From Rubrivivax sp. (lineage in GTDB: Bacteria; Pseudomonadota; Gammaproteobacteria; Burkholderiales; Burkholderiaceae_C), in NCBI GenBank assembly GCA_026125665.1, contig JAHCKS010000053.1, forward strand, positions 1 to 35,159: DNA of 35,159 nt. Direction: 5' to 3'. The notes beneath the pieces are model-generated. The model was not told the DNA's origin, made no database searches, and was given only the letters and a program-made list of their open reading frames with translations. Below, piece after piece: positions 7,911 to 19,639 of this stretch. The position numbers and the translations under genes were made by a program. Positions within the stretch are counted from its first letter, which is position 1. Each line of letters starts with the position of its first letter.

Positions 7911-8027
7911 CCGAAAGGTCTTGCCGGGGGACATGGCGTCCCCTGCGGGCCCGGGCCGCCGCGGGCGCGGCGGCCGTACTGACGGGCGGCGCGGCGGCTG
8001 CGGGCCGCCTGCTACTCCCCTCTCGAC
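7911..8027 (-). ncRNA. yybP-ykoY-type manganese riboswitch in the terC leader
   Basis: On the minus strand the leader holds both conserved ends of the yybP-ykoY aptamer: GGGGAGTAGC (8020-8011) and GCAAGACCTTTC (about 7923-7912). GAGAGG and CCTTTC can pair as helix P1 (six pairs, one G-U). GGCGGC/GCCGCC forms a stem after the first loop, GTCAGTACGG lies centrally, and GGGGAC/GTCCCC forms a hairpin just before the GCAAGACC loop. The family senses Mn2+ and typically controls TerC, MntP or P-type pumps, which fits the gene 46 nt downstream. An ACCCG-TCT-CGGGT hairpin (about 7891-7903) and the ribosome binding site follow, so control may be on translation. Recognised by eye, not by a covariance model. 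Confidence 0.86.
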
Positions 8028-8118
8028 GGCGCGCAGTGTGCCGCCGAAACGACCCCGGCGGCGGGTGGCGCGCGTGAAGGCCCGGCGTGTCGCGGGGCTG
8101 CCCGGACCGACGAGGGTC

Positions 8119-8137
8119 GCGGCCGCCAGGCGGCCGC
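8119..8137 (-). terminator. Perfect 8-bp hairpin after the MFS gene
   Basis: GCGGCCGC (8119-8126), loop CAG, GCGGCCGC (8130-8137). It begins 15 bp past the MFS stop and lies before the terC leader. No T-run follows. It probably separates the MFS transcript from the riboswitch-controlled one. Confidence 0.45.
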
Positions 8138-8152
8138 TCGTGGCGACCGCCG

Positions 8153-9493
8153 CTACGCCGCGGCGCCCGCCTTCGGCAGCGCGCGCAGCGAGCGCACGGG
8201 CGAAGCCGTGATCACGACCGCCTGCACGACGAAACCGAAGGCGGCCAGCAGCAGGCACGCCGCGATGCCCTGGCCCGGCCCGGCGAGCGCCGCGACGCCG
8301 GCGCCGAGTGCCGCGCCGAGCGGCCGTGCGCCCGCATTGGCGGTGAGGAAGATCGACGACACGCGGCCGAGCATCGCCATCGGCGTGAGCGACTGGCGCA
8401 GCGTCGTCGAGCTGACGGTCCAGACGATCGGCCCGGCACCGAAGAGGAAGAACGAAAGTGCCGCCAGCGACGGGGTCGGCCACGCGAGCGAGGCGGCCAT
8501 CGTGAACGCGGCTGCCACCGAGACGAGCGGGCCGAGCGCGATGGCCACGCCGAACGGCACCCGCGCCATCAGCCGCGGCGCCGCGAGCGCGCCGAGCACC
8601 ATGCCCAGGCCATAGAGCGACATCGTCACGCCCACGCCGCCGGCGCCCAGGCCGAGGTGGCCCATCGCGTGCGGCACGTAGGCGGCCTGAAGCACCATCC
8701 ACGCGACATTCCACACGACGGCGGTGAGCAGCACCGGCCGCAGCCAGCGGTGGTGCCAGACGAAGCGGGCGCCTTCGGCGAGCTCGGCAAGCGGCGCGCG
8801 CCGGCCGGCGCCGACGTGAACGGCGGCCTTGTCGGCCGGCAATCGCCGCAGCCACGCCACCGCGGCTACCGACAATGCCGCCGCCAGCACGAACGCGCCG
8901 CTGCCTCCGGCGGCGGCCACGAGCGCACCGGCGAGCGCCGGCCCCGCGGCGAAGGCGAGGCTGCGTGCCAGCTCGAGGCGGCCGTTGGCGCGCGCCAGCA
9001 TCTCCATCGGCACGAGCGAGGGCACCATCGCTGGCGCGGCCACGCTGAAGGCCACTGTGCCGACCGCGCCGACGAAGCCGAGCATCGCCAGCGCCGTGAG
9101 CATCCACACCGGCCCGAGCCCGGCAGCCGGCGCGGCGAAGACGAGCAGCGCCAGCAGGGCCATCGCCACCACGCGCGTGGCTTCGGCGGCGATCATCAGG
9201 CCGCGGCGCGACGCGCGGTCGGCGACGAGGCCGAACGGCATCGCCAGCAGCAGGAACGGCAGGCTCTGCGCCGCCGCAAGCAGCCCCGTCTCGCGCGCGC
9301 CTGCGCCGAGTGCCAGCACGGCGACGATGGGCACCGCAGCGAGGCTGATCTGCTCGGCCGCCTGGGCCGAGAGGTTGGCCCAGGCGAGCGGTGCGAAGGT
9401 GTGCGGCAACCCGTGCGCGGCGGCGCTCGCCGGCGCCGGCGCCGACGCCGACGCAGCGTGGCCGGCGGGCTCGGGTGGCGCGGCCTCAGGCAT
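8153..9493 (-). CDS. MFS transporter (MFS_3 / enterobactin-exporter EntS-like group)
   Basis: From ATG 9493 it has 446 residues. In-frame ATGs at 9535 and 9547 are possible earlier starts and none has a clear ribosome binding site. It has about 12 hydrophobic segments. The loop FGLVADRASRRGLMIAAEATR between segments 2 and 3 is the MFS signature of this group (GxxaDRxxRR). VSSTTLRQSLTPMAMLGRVSSIFLTANAGARPLGAALG is the typical second-half segment of MFS_3 exporters, given here as a landmark near residues 350-390. Its substrate is unknown. It follows the NadR-like kinase gene on the same strand after about 100-140 bp, so it may be read with that operon or on its own. Confidence 0.9.
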   Translation of the reverse strand: MPEAAPPEPAGHAASASAPAPASAAAHGLPHTFAPLAWANLSAQAAEQISLAAVPIVAVLALGAGARETGLLAAAQSLPFLLLAMPFGLVADRASRRGLMIAAEATRVVAMALLALLVFAAPAAGLGPVWMLTALAMLGFVGAVGTVAFSVAAPAMVPSLVPMEMLARANGRLELARSLAFAAGPALAGALVAAAGGSGAFVLAAALSVAAVAWLRRLPADKAAVHVGAGRRAPLAELAEGARFVWHHRWLRPVLLTAVVWNVAWMVLQAAYVPHAMGHLGLGAGGVGVTMSLYGLGMVLGALAAPRLMARVPFGVAIALGPLVSVAAAFTMAASLAWPTPSLAALSFFLFGAGPIVWTVSSTTLRQSLTPMAMLGRVSSIFLTANAGARPLGAALGAGVAALAGPGQGIAACLLLAAFGFVVQAVVITASPVRSLRALPKAGAAA

Positions 9494-9630
9494 CGGCGAC
9501 GCGCCGGTGGGCGAAGGGAGGCGAACGGCTCGCATGACGGGCGGCATCGTCGCCCGGGCCGCACCGGCGCGCCGGCCGGAACCGGACGCGTGATTGGCGG
9601 CGCGCCGGCGGCAGCATCGATGCGCTGCCG

Positions 9631-10326
9631 TCAGTTGCCACGCCGCATCAGCGCCGCCTCGGCCTCGGGCACGCAGCACTCGCAGATCCACGCGCGGCGC
9701 CGGCCGGGTGCCGTGAAGAGGCCCGCGGTGGCAGAGGCGGGCCGCGGCCCGTGCGCCGGGCTCGCGGCGGCACGCAGCGGCCGCAGCGCGGCCAGTGCCT
9801 GAGCCAGCCGCGCCGGCCCGTGGCCGGCGACGACGGCAAACGGCATGCCGTGCGACATGAGCACCGCGCGCAGCCGCGTGTCCACCGGCTCGCGCACGTG
9901 TTCGCCGTCGCGCTGGTGGCCGTCGGGCACCCACGGCAGGTCGAGCGCCGTCAGCAGCGTCAGCGCCATGCCGCGGTGGCCGGCCACCGCCGGCGCGAGC
10001 AGAGAGCGGTCGTCGAACAGCAGCTCGCTGTAGACATGCGTCGCCAGCCCGGTCGTGTCACACACCACCCAGTCGTGCCCGACGGCGGCAGCGTCGATCC
10101 GCCGGTGCTGCTCGACGAGGATGCCGTGCTGCTCGTCGCGGCGCGGCGTGCGGCCCTCGGCATCGCACCACTCGCGCAGCCACTCGCCGACGAGCGCGAC
10201 CCGTTCGCCGTCGCCCGCGAGCGCGGCGACGAGCTCGCGCGCCAGCGTCGTCTTGCCGGTGCTTTCGGCGCCGACGATGGCGATGCGGCGCGCGCGGGCG
10301 ATGGGGCCTGCAGGCAGATCGAGCAT
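9631..10326 (-). CDS. NadR-like P-loop kinase (probable ribosylnicotinamide kinase)
   Basis: The 231-residue protein carries a Walker A motif GAESTGKTT (K25) and the RNK-type segment WVVCDTTGLATHVYSELLF, as in the kinase domain of NadR (COG3172). The regulator and NMN adenylyltransferase domains of full-length enterobacterial NadR are absent. Family role: phosphorylation of nicotinamide riboside to NMN for NAD+ salvage. It follows pnuC by 79 bp, and the riboside importer next door strongly supports this role. An odd feature is the C-terminal cysteine cluster WICECCVPEAE (about residues 213-223), which could bind a metal. The start ATG 10326 is chosen because the P-loop follows at normal distance. 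Confidence 0.85.
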   Translation of the reverse strand: MLDLPAGPIARARRIAIVGAESTGKTTLARELVAALAGDGERVALVGEWLREWCDAEGRTPRRDEQHGILVEQHRRIDAAAVGHDWVVCDTTGLATHVYSELLFDDRSLLAPAVAGHRGMALTLLTALDLPWVPDGHQRDGEHVREPVDTRLRAVLMSHGMPFAVVAGHGPARLAQALAALRPLRAAASPAHGPRPASATAGLFTAPGRRRAWICECCVPEAEAALMRRGN

Positions 10327-10405
10327 GACGGCGCATTCTCGCGCGCGCGGTGGCGCCGGGCGTGCTCGCCGGTCCGCCACTGCGCCGCGGTGCCGGGGTC
10401 CGCGC

Positions 10406-11062
10406 TCAGCCCGGGCGCCGCGTCACGTCCAGGCGCGCCCGCCAGGCCATCCAGCCCGCCACACTGAGCACGGCGAACAGCGCGTACAGCAGCGTCGTCA
10501 GCCACAGCGCCTTCCACGCGAAGAGGCCGACGCTGAACACGTTCACCGCCAGCCAGACGAGCCAGTTCTCGATGACCTTGCGGCCGAGCAGCACCTGCCC
10601 GGCGACGCTGGCCACCGTGGCCAGCGCGTCGGCGAAGGGCACGTCGCTGTCGGTGAAGCGGCCGAGCGTGAAGCCGGCGAGCGGCCACGCGACGAGCACA
10701 CCGGCGGCCAGCACCCAGCGGCCGCGCGGCGCGAGCCGGTGCACGACGAGCGCGCCGCCGTCGGCGCCGCGGCCACGCAGCCACTGCCACCAGCCCCAGA
10801 ACGCGACGGCGATGAAGAAGAGCTGCAGCAGCGCCTCGCCGTACAGGCGGCTCGCCGCGAAGAGCAGCGCGTAGAGCACCGACGCGGCGATGGCCAGCGG
10901 CCAGGCCACGGGGTTGACGCGCATGTTCGCCGCCACCATCGCCAGCGACAGCACGAAGGCGACGATCTCGAGCCACGTGACCGGGCTGCCCCACAGCGTG
11001 AAGGCGGCCGCCAGCAGCGGGGCCGCTGCCTGCAGCAGCGCCGGCAGGCCGGCTGCGTCCAT
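10406..11062 (-). CDS. pnuC: Nicotinamide riboside transporter PnuC
   Basis: The 218-residue membrane protein has seven or so hydrophobic segments. It shows the PnuC signatures TWLEIVAFVLSLAMVAANMRVNPVAWPLAI near the start, the tryptophan-rich FWGWWQW (about residue 90), and KVIENWLVWLAVNVFSVGLFAWKALWLTT late in the chain. PnuC lets nicotinamide riboside diffuse in, and a kinase such as the next gene traps it as NMN. Its ATG (11062-11060) touches the ftsB stop codon directly (TGAATG on the minus strand) and has no ribosome binding site of its own, so translation is probably coupled to ftsB. Confidence 0.93.
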   Translation of the reverse strand: MDAAGLPALLQAAAPLLAAAFTLWGSPVTWLEIVAFVLSLAMVAANMRVNPVAWPLAIAASVLYALLFAASRLYGEALLQLFFIAVAFWGWWQWLRGRGADGGALVVHRLAPRGRWVLAAGVLVAWPLAGFTLGRFTDSDVPFADALATVASVAGQVLLGRKVIENWLVWLAVNVFSVGLFAWKALWLTTLLYALFAVLSVAGWMAWRARLDVTRRPG

Positions 11063-11413
11063 TCAGGGCCGCGAGGAGGCGGGGGCCACCGCAGGCGCCG
11101 GAGTCGTCGCGCCCGGCGGCGGGCCGGCCGTGCGCGCCGTCACGCGCACCAGGATCTCGTCGGGCTTCACCATGCCGAGCTCGCGCCGCGCCTTCTCCTC
11201 GACCATCTCGAGGCCTTCGCGGAAGTCCGCGAGCTCGGCCGCGGTGCGCAGGTTGCGCTCCTCGGCGGCACGGTTCACCTCGAGCTGGCCGACAAGCTGC
11301 CGCTCGAGCGAGAACACCTGCGGCATGTTGCTGGGCGCGAGCCACAGGTCGGCCTGCACCACCCCCACCGCGGCGGTGAGGGCGATCGTCGACCAGGGCC
11401 AGCGCGGGCGCAT
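11063..11413 (-). CDS. ftsB: Cell division protein FtsB
   Basis: The 116-residue protein has one N-terminal membrane segment (about residues 8-26) and a periplasmic coiled coil (about 35-75, rich in E, R, L and A). The conserved FtsB end is GLEMVEEKARRELGMVKPDEILVRV. FtsB forms the FtsQ-FtsB-FtsL complex that activates septal wall synthesis. The family is usually about 90-105 residues; the extra length is a Pro/Ala-rich tail (last 20 residues). It lies 32 bp after eno, the standard arrangement in many proteobacteria. Confidence 0.93.
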   Translation of the reverse strand: MRPRWPWSTIALTAAVGVVQADLWLAPSNMPQVFSLERQLVGQLEVNRAAEERNLRTAAELADFREGLEMVEEKARRELGMVKPDEILVRVTARTAGPPPGATTPAPAVAPASSRP

Positions 11414-11445
11414 CGGGGCGGGGGCTCGGCGGCGTGCGCTGCGCT

Positions 11446-12771
<1,326 letters not shown>

Positions 12772-13077
12772 TCAGACCGGCGCGTCGACACCTTCGACGA
12801 GCACCATGTTGAAGACGGCCGTGGCGCCGGCGCGCAGCCTGCGCACGGCCACGTAGGCGGGGCTGTCGTACATCTGCTTCGCTGCCTCGAAGCTCGGGTA
12901 GCGCAGCACCGTCAGCCGCGGCGGTGTCCAGGAGCCTTCGAGCACGTCGATGCGGCCGCCGCGCACGAGGTACTCGCCGCCGAACGATCGCACGATCTCC
13001 GGCGCGGCGGCCATGTACTTCTTGAACTGTTCGGGGTCGGTGATCTTCGATTCGACGACGATGTAGGCAACGGGCAT
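12772..13077 (-). CDS. DUF1330 family protein
   Basis: The 101-residue protein begins PVAYIVVESKITDPEQFKKYM and contains GGEYLVRGG and RLTVLRYPSFEAAKQMYDSPAY, matching DUF1330 (a dimeric alpha/beta-barrel, ferredoxin-like fold). No reaction is firmly known for the family. It is set between kdsA (9-bp gap) and eno (36-bp gap), so it is transcribed with them. The position is likely a passenger of the operon rather than evidence of a role in Kdo or glycolysis. Confidence 0.93.
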   Translation of the reverse strand: MPVAYIVVESKITDPEQFKKYMAAAPEIVRSFGGEYLVRGGRIDVLEGSWTPPRLTVLRYPSFEAAKQMYDSPAYVAVRRLRAGATAVFNMVLVEGVDAPV

Positions 13078-13086
13078 GGGCAGGTC

Positions 13087-13944
13087 TCAGCAGGAGAAGT
13101 CGTTCTCGAGCAGCGGCTGCTGCTTCACGACGCGGTCGAGCGCGACGAGCTGCTCGAGCAGGGCGCGCATGTGCTTCAGCGGCACGGCGTTCGGCCCGTC
13201 GGAGAGTGCCTTGGCGGGGTCGGGGTGCGTCTCCATGAAGACGCCGGCGATGCCCACCGCGATGGCCGCGCGCGAGAGCACCGGCACGAACTCGCGCTGG
13301 CCGCCGGAGCTCGTGCCCTGGCCGCCGGGCAGCTGCACGCTGTGCGTGGCGTCGAAGACGACCGGGGCGCCCGTCTCGCGCATGATGGCGAGGCTGCGCA
13401 TGTCGGAGACGAGGTTGTTGTAGCCGAAGCTCGCGCCACGTTCGCAGGCGAGGAAGCTGTCCTCGGGCAGGCCCTTCTCGCGCGCCGCGGCGCGGGCCTT
13501 GTCGATGACGTTCTTCATGTCGTGCGGGGCGAGGAACTGGCCCTTCTTGATGTTCACCGGCCTGCCGCTTTGCGCCACGGCGCGGATGAAGTCGGTCTGC
13601 CGGCACAGGAACGCCGGCGTCTGCAGCACGTCGACGACGGCGGCCACCTCGGCGATCTGCGACTCGTCGTGCACGTCGGTGAGGATGGGCACCTTCAGCT
13701 CGCGCCGCACCTTGGCCAGGATCTCCAGGCCTTTCTCCATGCCCGGGCCGCGGAAGCTCGTGCCGCTGGAACGGTTGGCCTTGTCGTAGCTGCTCTTGAA
13801 GATGAACGGGATGCCGAGCGCGCCGGTGATCTCCTTCAGGCGCCCGGCCACGTCCATCTGCAGCTGTTCGCTCTCGACGACGCAGGGGCCCGAGATGAGG
13901 AAGAACGGCCGCTCGAGGCCGACGTCGAAACCGCAGAGTTTCAT
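13087..13944 (-). CDS. kdsA: 3-deoxy-8-phosphooctulonate synthase (KdsA)
   Basis: The 285-residue enzyme condenses phosphoenolpyruvate with arabinose 5-phosphate to Kdo 8-phosphate for lipopolysaccharide. It shows [41 protein letters not shown] and [13 protein letters not shown], all conserved. C21 in GPCVVES sits where E. coli KdsA has Asn26, and METHPDP plus SDGPNA provide the other ligands. It is therefore of the metal-dependent class typified by Aquifex KdsA. It follows pyrG by 19 bp and shares its direction; pyrG product CTP is used by the next Kdo step (KdsB). Confidence 0.97.
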   Translation of the reverse strand: MKLCGFDVGLERPFFLISGPCVVESEQLQMDVAGRLKEITGALGIPFIFKSSYDKANRSSGTSFRGPGMEKGLEILAKVRRELKVPILTDVHDESQIAEVAAVVDVLQTPAFLCRQTDFIRAVAQSGRPVNIKKGQFLAPHDMKNVIDKARAAAREKGLPEDSFLACERGASFGYNNLVSDMRSLAIMRETGAPVVFDATHSVQLPGGQGTSSGGQREFVPVLSRAAIAVGIAGVFMETHPDPAKALSDGPNAVPLKHMRALLEQLVALDRVVKQQPLLENDFSC

Positions 13945-13963
13945 CGTCTCGCGCGTGCCGTGC

Positions 13964-16610
<2,647 letters not shown>

Positions 16611-16959
16611 CGTCCTGGGCGCCGGCGGCCGCGCGGCCGGCGCGAGGCCGTGCATCGGTGCGCGCACGCATGCACCCGTTCGCGGCGCGAGCCGCGCCGC
16701 CGGGGCGGCCCGCCGTGTGGCATGACACGGTACCGGGCGGCCACGCAACAACCGGCAACACCTAACGGCCGCGATAGCCGGAACTGCCCCCCGCGGCCCC
16801 TTCGATTCCGCCGATCGCGCAGGGCGCCGGGCACGCACAGTGCCAGGCCAGCGCAAAGGCCCGCGCTCCAGGTGCACCGCGCGTGCTGCGCGCACGGCAT
16901 CGACGCGGGCCGGGCCCGGATGGGACGGGCCCGCTGCGTCTCGACTCGAAGGGAAGAAG
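16611..16959. other. Intergenic stretch of 349 bp before the protease gene
   Basis: The stretch starts with a GC-rich hairpin (16619-16643) and otherwise holds only GC-rich sequence with no conserved reading frame or RNA that I recognise. A protease promoter must lie here, but I see no convincing -35/-10 pair. AAGGGAAGAAG directly before ATG 16960 is the ribosome binding site. Confidence 0.5.
16619..16643 (+). terminator. Hairpin after the BtuF-like gene
   Basis: Arms GCGCC (16619-16623) and GGCGC (16639-16643) enclose the 12-bp palindrome GGCCGCGCGGCC (16627-16638), giving a strong bulged stem 8 bp after the stop. No T-run follows. Confidence 0.45.
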
Positions 16960-19419
16960 ATGATCGGTTCGACGTGGCGAGGCACCGGCCTCGCAGCACG
17001 TGTCGTCGCCTGCGCGATGCTGGCGTGGGCCGGCCACGCGAGCGCCACAGCGCGGTCGGCCCCGGCGGACGCAGGGCCCGCCGCGAAGCTGGCTCCCGAG
17101 CTGCGGGCCTCCAGGCCGGGCACCGCGTCGCCGGCCACCACCTGGCGCCGCCAGGTCGGCGGCCAGCCGCATGTCAAGGTGCTGGTGCTTGCCGCGAGCA
17201 GCGACCCCGAGCTCGCCGCGCTGCGCCGGGCCATCGTCGCGGCGGGGGGCTCGGTGCACTACAACTACCTGAGCGTGCGCGCCCTCGCCGCGATGCTGCC
17301 CGAGGCCGCGCTCGCCGCGCTCGCCGCCCGCGACGACGTGCGCAAGGTCGTGCCCGACCGCGCCACCGTGCGCCAGACGACGCCGAGCCTCGTGCAGGCC
17401 ACCGTCGGCGCCGGTGCCGCGCTGGCCCCGCATGCCACCGAGGGCGGGCACCGGCACGGGCTCGACGGCCGCGGCGTCGGCATCGCCGTGCTCGACTCCG
17501 GCATCGACGCCGCTCACCTGAGCTTCGCCGATGCGTCCGGCGCGAGCCGCGTGCGCACGCGCGTGGACTTCGTGACGCTCGGTCGCTGCCTGCCCGAGGG
17601 CGGCTGGCGCAAGGGCCTCGACCTCTCGCCGCTGGTGCGGCCGCTGCTGGACGGCGTGGTCCCCGGGCTCGCCGCCGCGCTGGCCGAGCGGCGGCCGAAC
17701 GACCACGGCCCCGACGCGCCGGCCGCCCCGCCCTTGCCGCCTTCGGTGTCCGCCGCGTTCCACGCCTGCATGCAGGCGCTGCGCACCGCGCGGCACGCCG
17801 CCGACCCGCACGGCCACGGCACGTTCGTCGCCGGCATCGCCGCCGGCCGCGGCGACGCGACGATGTGGCCCGGCGCCGACACGGCCGGCGTGGCGCCGGG
17901 CGCCGACCTGCACGACGTACGCGTCATCGACGAACGGGGCGTCGGCCGCATGGCCGACCTGCTCGCCGGCATCGACTGGGCGATCCGGCGCGCGCAGCGG
18001 CACGGTGACCTGCGTGTGCTCAACCTCAGCGTCGGTGCCGACTCGACCGAGTCGTTCCTCGTCGACCCGCTCGCCGTGGCGGCGCGCAGCGCCGGCGCGG
18101 CCGGCCTCGTCGTCGTTGCCGCGGCAGGCAACCACGGCCGCAACACCGCGGGCCAGGCGCAGTACGGCGCCATCGTTTCGCCGGGGCACGACCCGTCGGT
18201 CATCACCGTCGGCGCGGCGAACCCGCAGGGCACGCCGGAGCGCGGTGACGACGTCGTCGCGGGCTTCAGCTCGCGCGGGCCGACGCGGGGCGCCTGGCGG
18301 TTCGCCAACGGCCGTCCGTGGACCGACAACCTGCTCAAGCCCGACCTCGTGGCGCCGGGCCAGCGCCTGGTGGGCCCGCTCGCCGCCGACGACAGCGGCA
18401 CGTCCGCCGGGTGGAACCTGCTCGCGCGCACCTATCCCGAGCTGGCGCTCGTGCCCGGCGCGACACAGACACCGCGGCGCACGCTGATGTGGCTGTCGGG
18501 CTCGTCGGTGGCGGCCCCCGTGGTAGCCGGCGCGGCGGCCGTGCTGCTGCAGGCCAACCCGGGCCTGACGCCCGCACTCGTGAAGGCGATCCTGCAGTAC
18601 GCGGCCGAGCCGCTGCCCGGCGCCAACCTGCTCGGGCAGGGCACGGGCCAGGTCAATCTCGAAGGCGCCGTGCGCCTGGCGCAGGCGCTGCGCAAGGACA
18701 TCGGCGTCGCCATCGCGCACGGGCGCCTGCGCGCCGGCGACCCGCTGCTCGCGCCGGGCCGCATGCTGCCGCTGCCCGCCAGCACGCTCGGCGGCCGCAG
18801 CTTCGCATGGAGCGGCATGGTCACGGTGGGCGGCAACCGGCTCGTCGGCGGGCCGGCGCTGTTCGAGCAGTGGCAGCCGGTCTACGAGCCCGGGCTCGTG
18901 TGGGCGCGGCCGTTCGTGCTGCGGGCCGACGTTCGCTCGCCGGGCCGGCAGCACGAAGCCCCACCACGGGGCCTGTTCGGCATTCGGCGGGCCGTGGGTG
19001 CGCCGGGCGGTGCCATCGTCGAGACGCAGGCGCCGCCGCAGGTGCTGCTCACCGCCGGCGTGCGCCTGCTCGACGCGCTGGCCGAGGCGCCCACGTCGGC
19101 GGCCGCCGGCCGCGTGCTGCTGACGCCGGTGCCCGAGCTCGCGGCACGCGTGCGCGCCGGCGTCGGCACGACGCTCGCCAATGGCCTGCAGTGGCGCGCC
19201 GACGGCGCGCTGGTGGCCGACGGTCTCGTGCTGAGCCAGGGCTTCATCATCACCGAGGGCTTCATCATCACCGAGGGCGTGATGCCGGCCGAGGGCTTCG
19301 TGCTCGCCGAGGGCTTCATCATCACCGAAGGATTCATCATCACCGAGGGGTTCATCGTCACCGAATCGCCCGACCCGTTGGCGCGCTTCGACGATGTGTT
19401 CCGCGGCCATCGGCCGTGA
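16960..19419 (+). CDS. Secreted S8 (subtilisin-like) serine protease with C-terminal hexapeptide repeats
   Basis: The 819-residue protein has a signal peptide (about 1-29, ending HASATA), a propeptide-like region (about 65-135) and a subtilase domain (about 165-580). The catalytic residues are all present: D179 in AVLDSGID, H286 in HGHGTFVAG, oxyanion N391 in AAAGNHGRN, and S516 in SGSSVAAP. About 100 residues separate Asp and His, with an insertion rich in Pro and Ala. After a further domain of unknown type (about 590-745) come nine hexapeptides of the form G-hydrophobic-x-x-x-acid (residues 749-802) and a 17-residue tail. It is probably exported and works outside the cytoplasm. Its substrate is unknown. 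Confidence 0.92.
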   Translation: MIGSTWRGTGLAARVVACAMLAWAGHASATARSAPADAGPAAKLAPELRASRPGTASPATTWRRQVGGQPHVKVLVLAASSDPELAALRRAIVAAGGSVHYNYLSVRALAAMLPEAALAALAARDDVRKVVPDRATVRQTTPSLVQATVGAGAALAPHATEGGHRHGLDGRGVGIAVLDSGIDAAHLSFADASGASRVRTRVDFVTLGRCLPEGGWRKGLDLSPLVRPLLDGVVPGLAAALAERRPNDHGPDAPAAPPLPPSVSAAFHACMQALRTARHAADPHGHGTFVAGIAAGRGDATMWPGADTAGVAPGADLHDVRVIDERGVGRMADLLAGIDWAIRRAQRHGDLRVLNLSVGADSTESFLVDPLAVAARSAGAAGLVVVAAAGNHGRNTAGQAQYGAIVSPGHDPSVITVGAANPQGTPERGDDVVAGFSSRGPTRGAWRFANGRPWTDNLLKPDLVAPGQRLVGPLAADDSGTSAGWNLLARTYPELALVPGATQTPRRTLMWLSGSSVAAPVVAGAAAVLLQANPGLTPALVKAILQYAAEPLPGANLLGQGTGQVNLEGAVRLAQALRKDIGVAIAHGRLRAGDPLLAPGRMLPLPASTLGGRSFAWSGMVTVGGNRLVGGPALFEQWQPVYEPGLVWARPFVLRADVRSPGRQHEAPPRGLFGIRRAVGAPGGAIVETQAPPQVLLTAGVRLLDALAEAPTSAAAGRVLLTPVPELAARVRAGVGTTLANGLQWRADGALVADGLVLSQGFIITEGFIITEGVMPAEGFVLAEGFIITEGFIITEGFIVTESPDPLARFDDVFRGHRP
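19204..19365 (+). repeat. Nine tandem 18-bp coding repeats in the protease C-terminus
   Basis: The units, in order, are GALVAD, GLVLSQ, GFIITE, GFIITE, GVMPAE, GFVLAE, GFIITE, GFIITE and GFIVTE. The first two are degenerate. Four units have the same peptide and nearly the same codons, which suggests recent duplication or gene conversion. There is no spacer and the frame is kept throughout, so this is a protein repeat and not a CRISPR or regulatory array. Confidence 0.95.
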
Positions 19420-19639
19420 CCTGAAGTGACCCTCGCCCGCCGGTGCGCAGGGCGCGCCGCCGGCTTCTCGCCGCGCCGCGCCCGACGGGCAACTGGCGCA
19501 GAGGCGACGTTCTAGGGGGGCAGCCCCGGCCTGCACCCTCGCGCAGCGAGAATCGCCCCGCTTCGCACAAGACACGAGACAGACACGAGAAGGGGCCGCG
19601 CCGGGAACGACGGAGCGCGTGCCGACGTCGTTGGGGACG

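Noticed and set aside
18882-19361. Minus-strand 159-codon frame rich in MMKPS repeats
   Set aside because: It is only the antisense reading of the GFIITE repeats.
19204-19365. CRISPR-like or regulatory tandem array
   Set aside because: The units are contiguous 18-bp codon-phased repeats without spacers inside a real gene.
19204-19365. Left-handed beta-helix hexapeptide repeat as in acyltransferases
   Set aside because: That pattern needs an aliphatic residue directly before the Gly position; here an acidic residue or Gln stands there in every unit.
16762-19575. Minus-strand open frame of 937 codons opposite the protease gene
   Set aside because: It has no recognisable motif, and the plus strand has an intact S8 catalytic triad and signal peptide.
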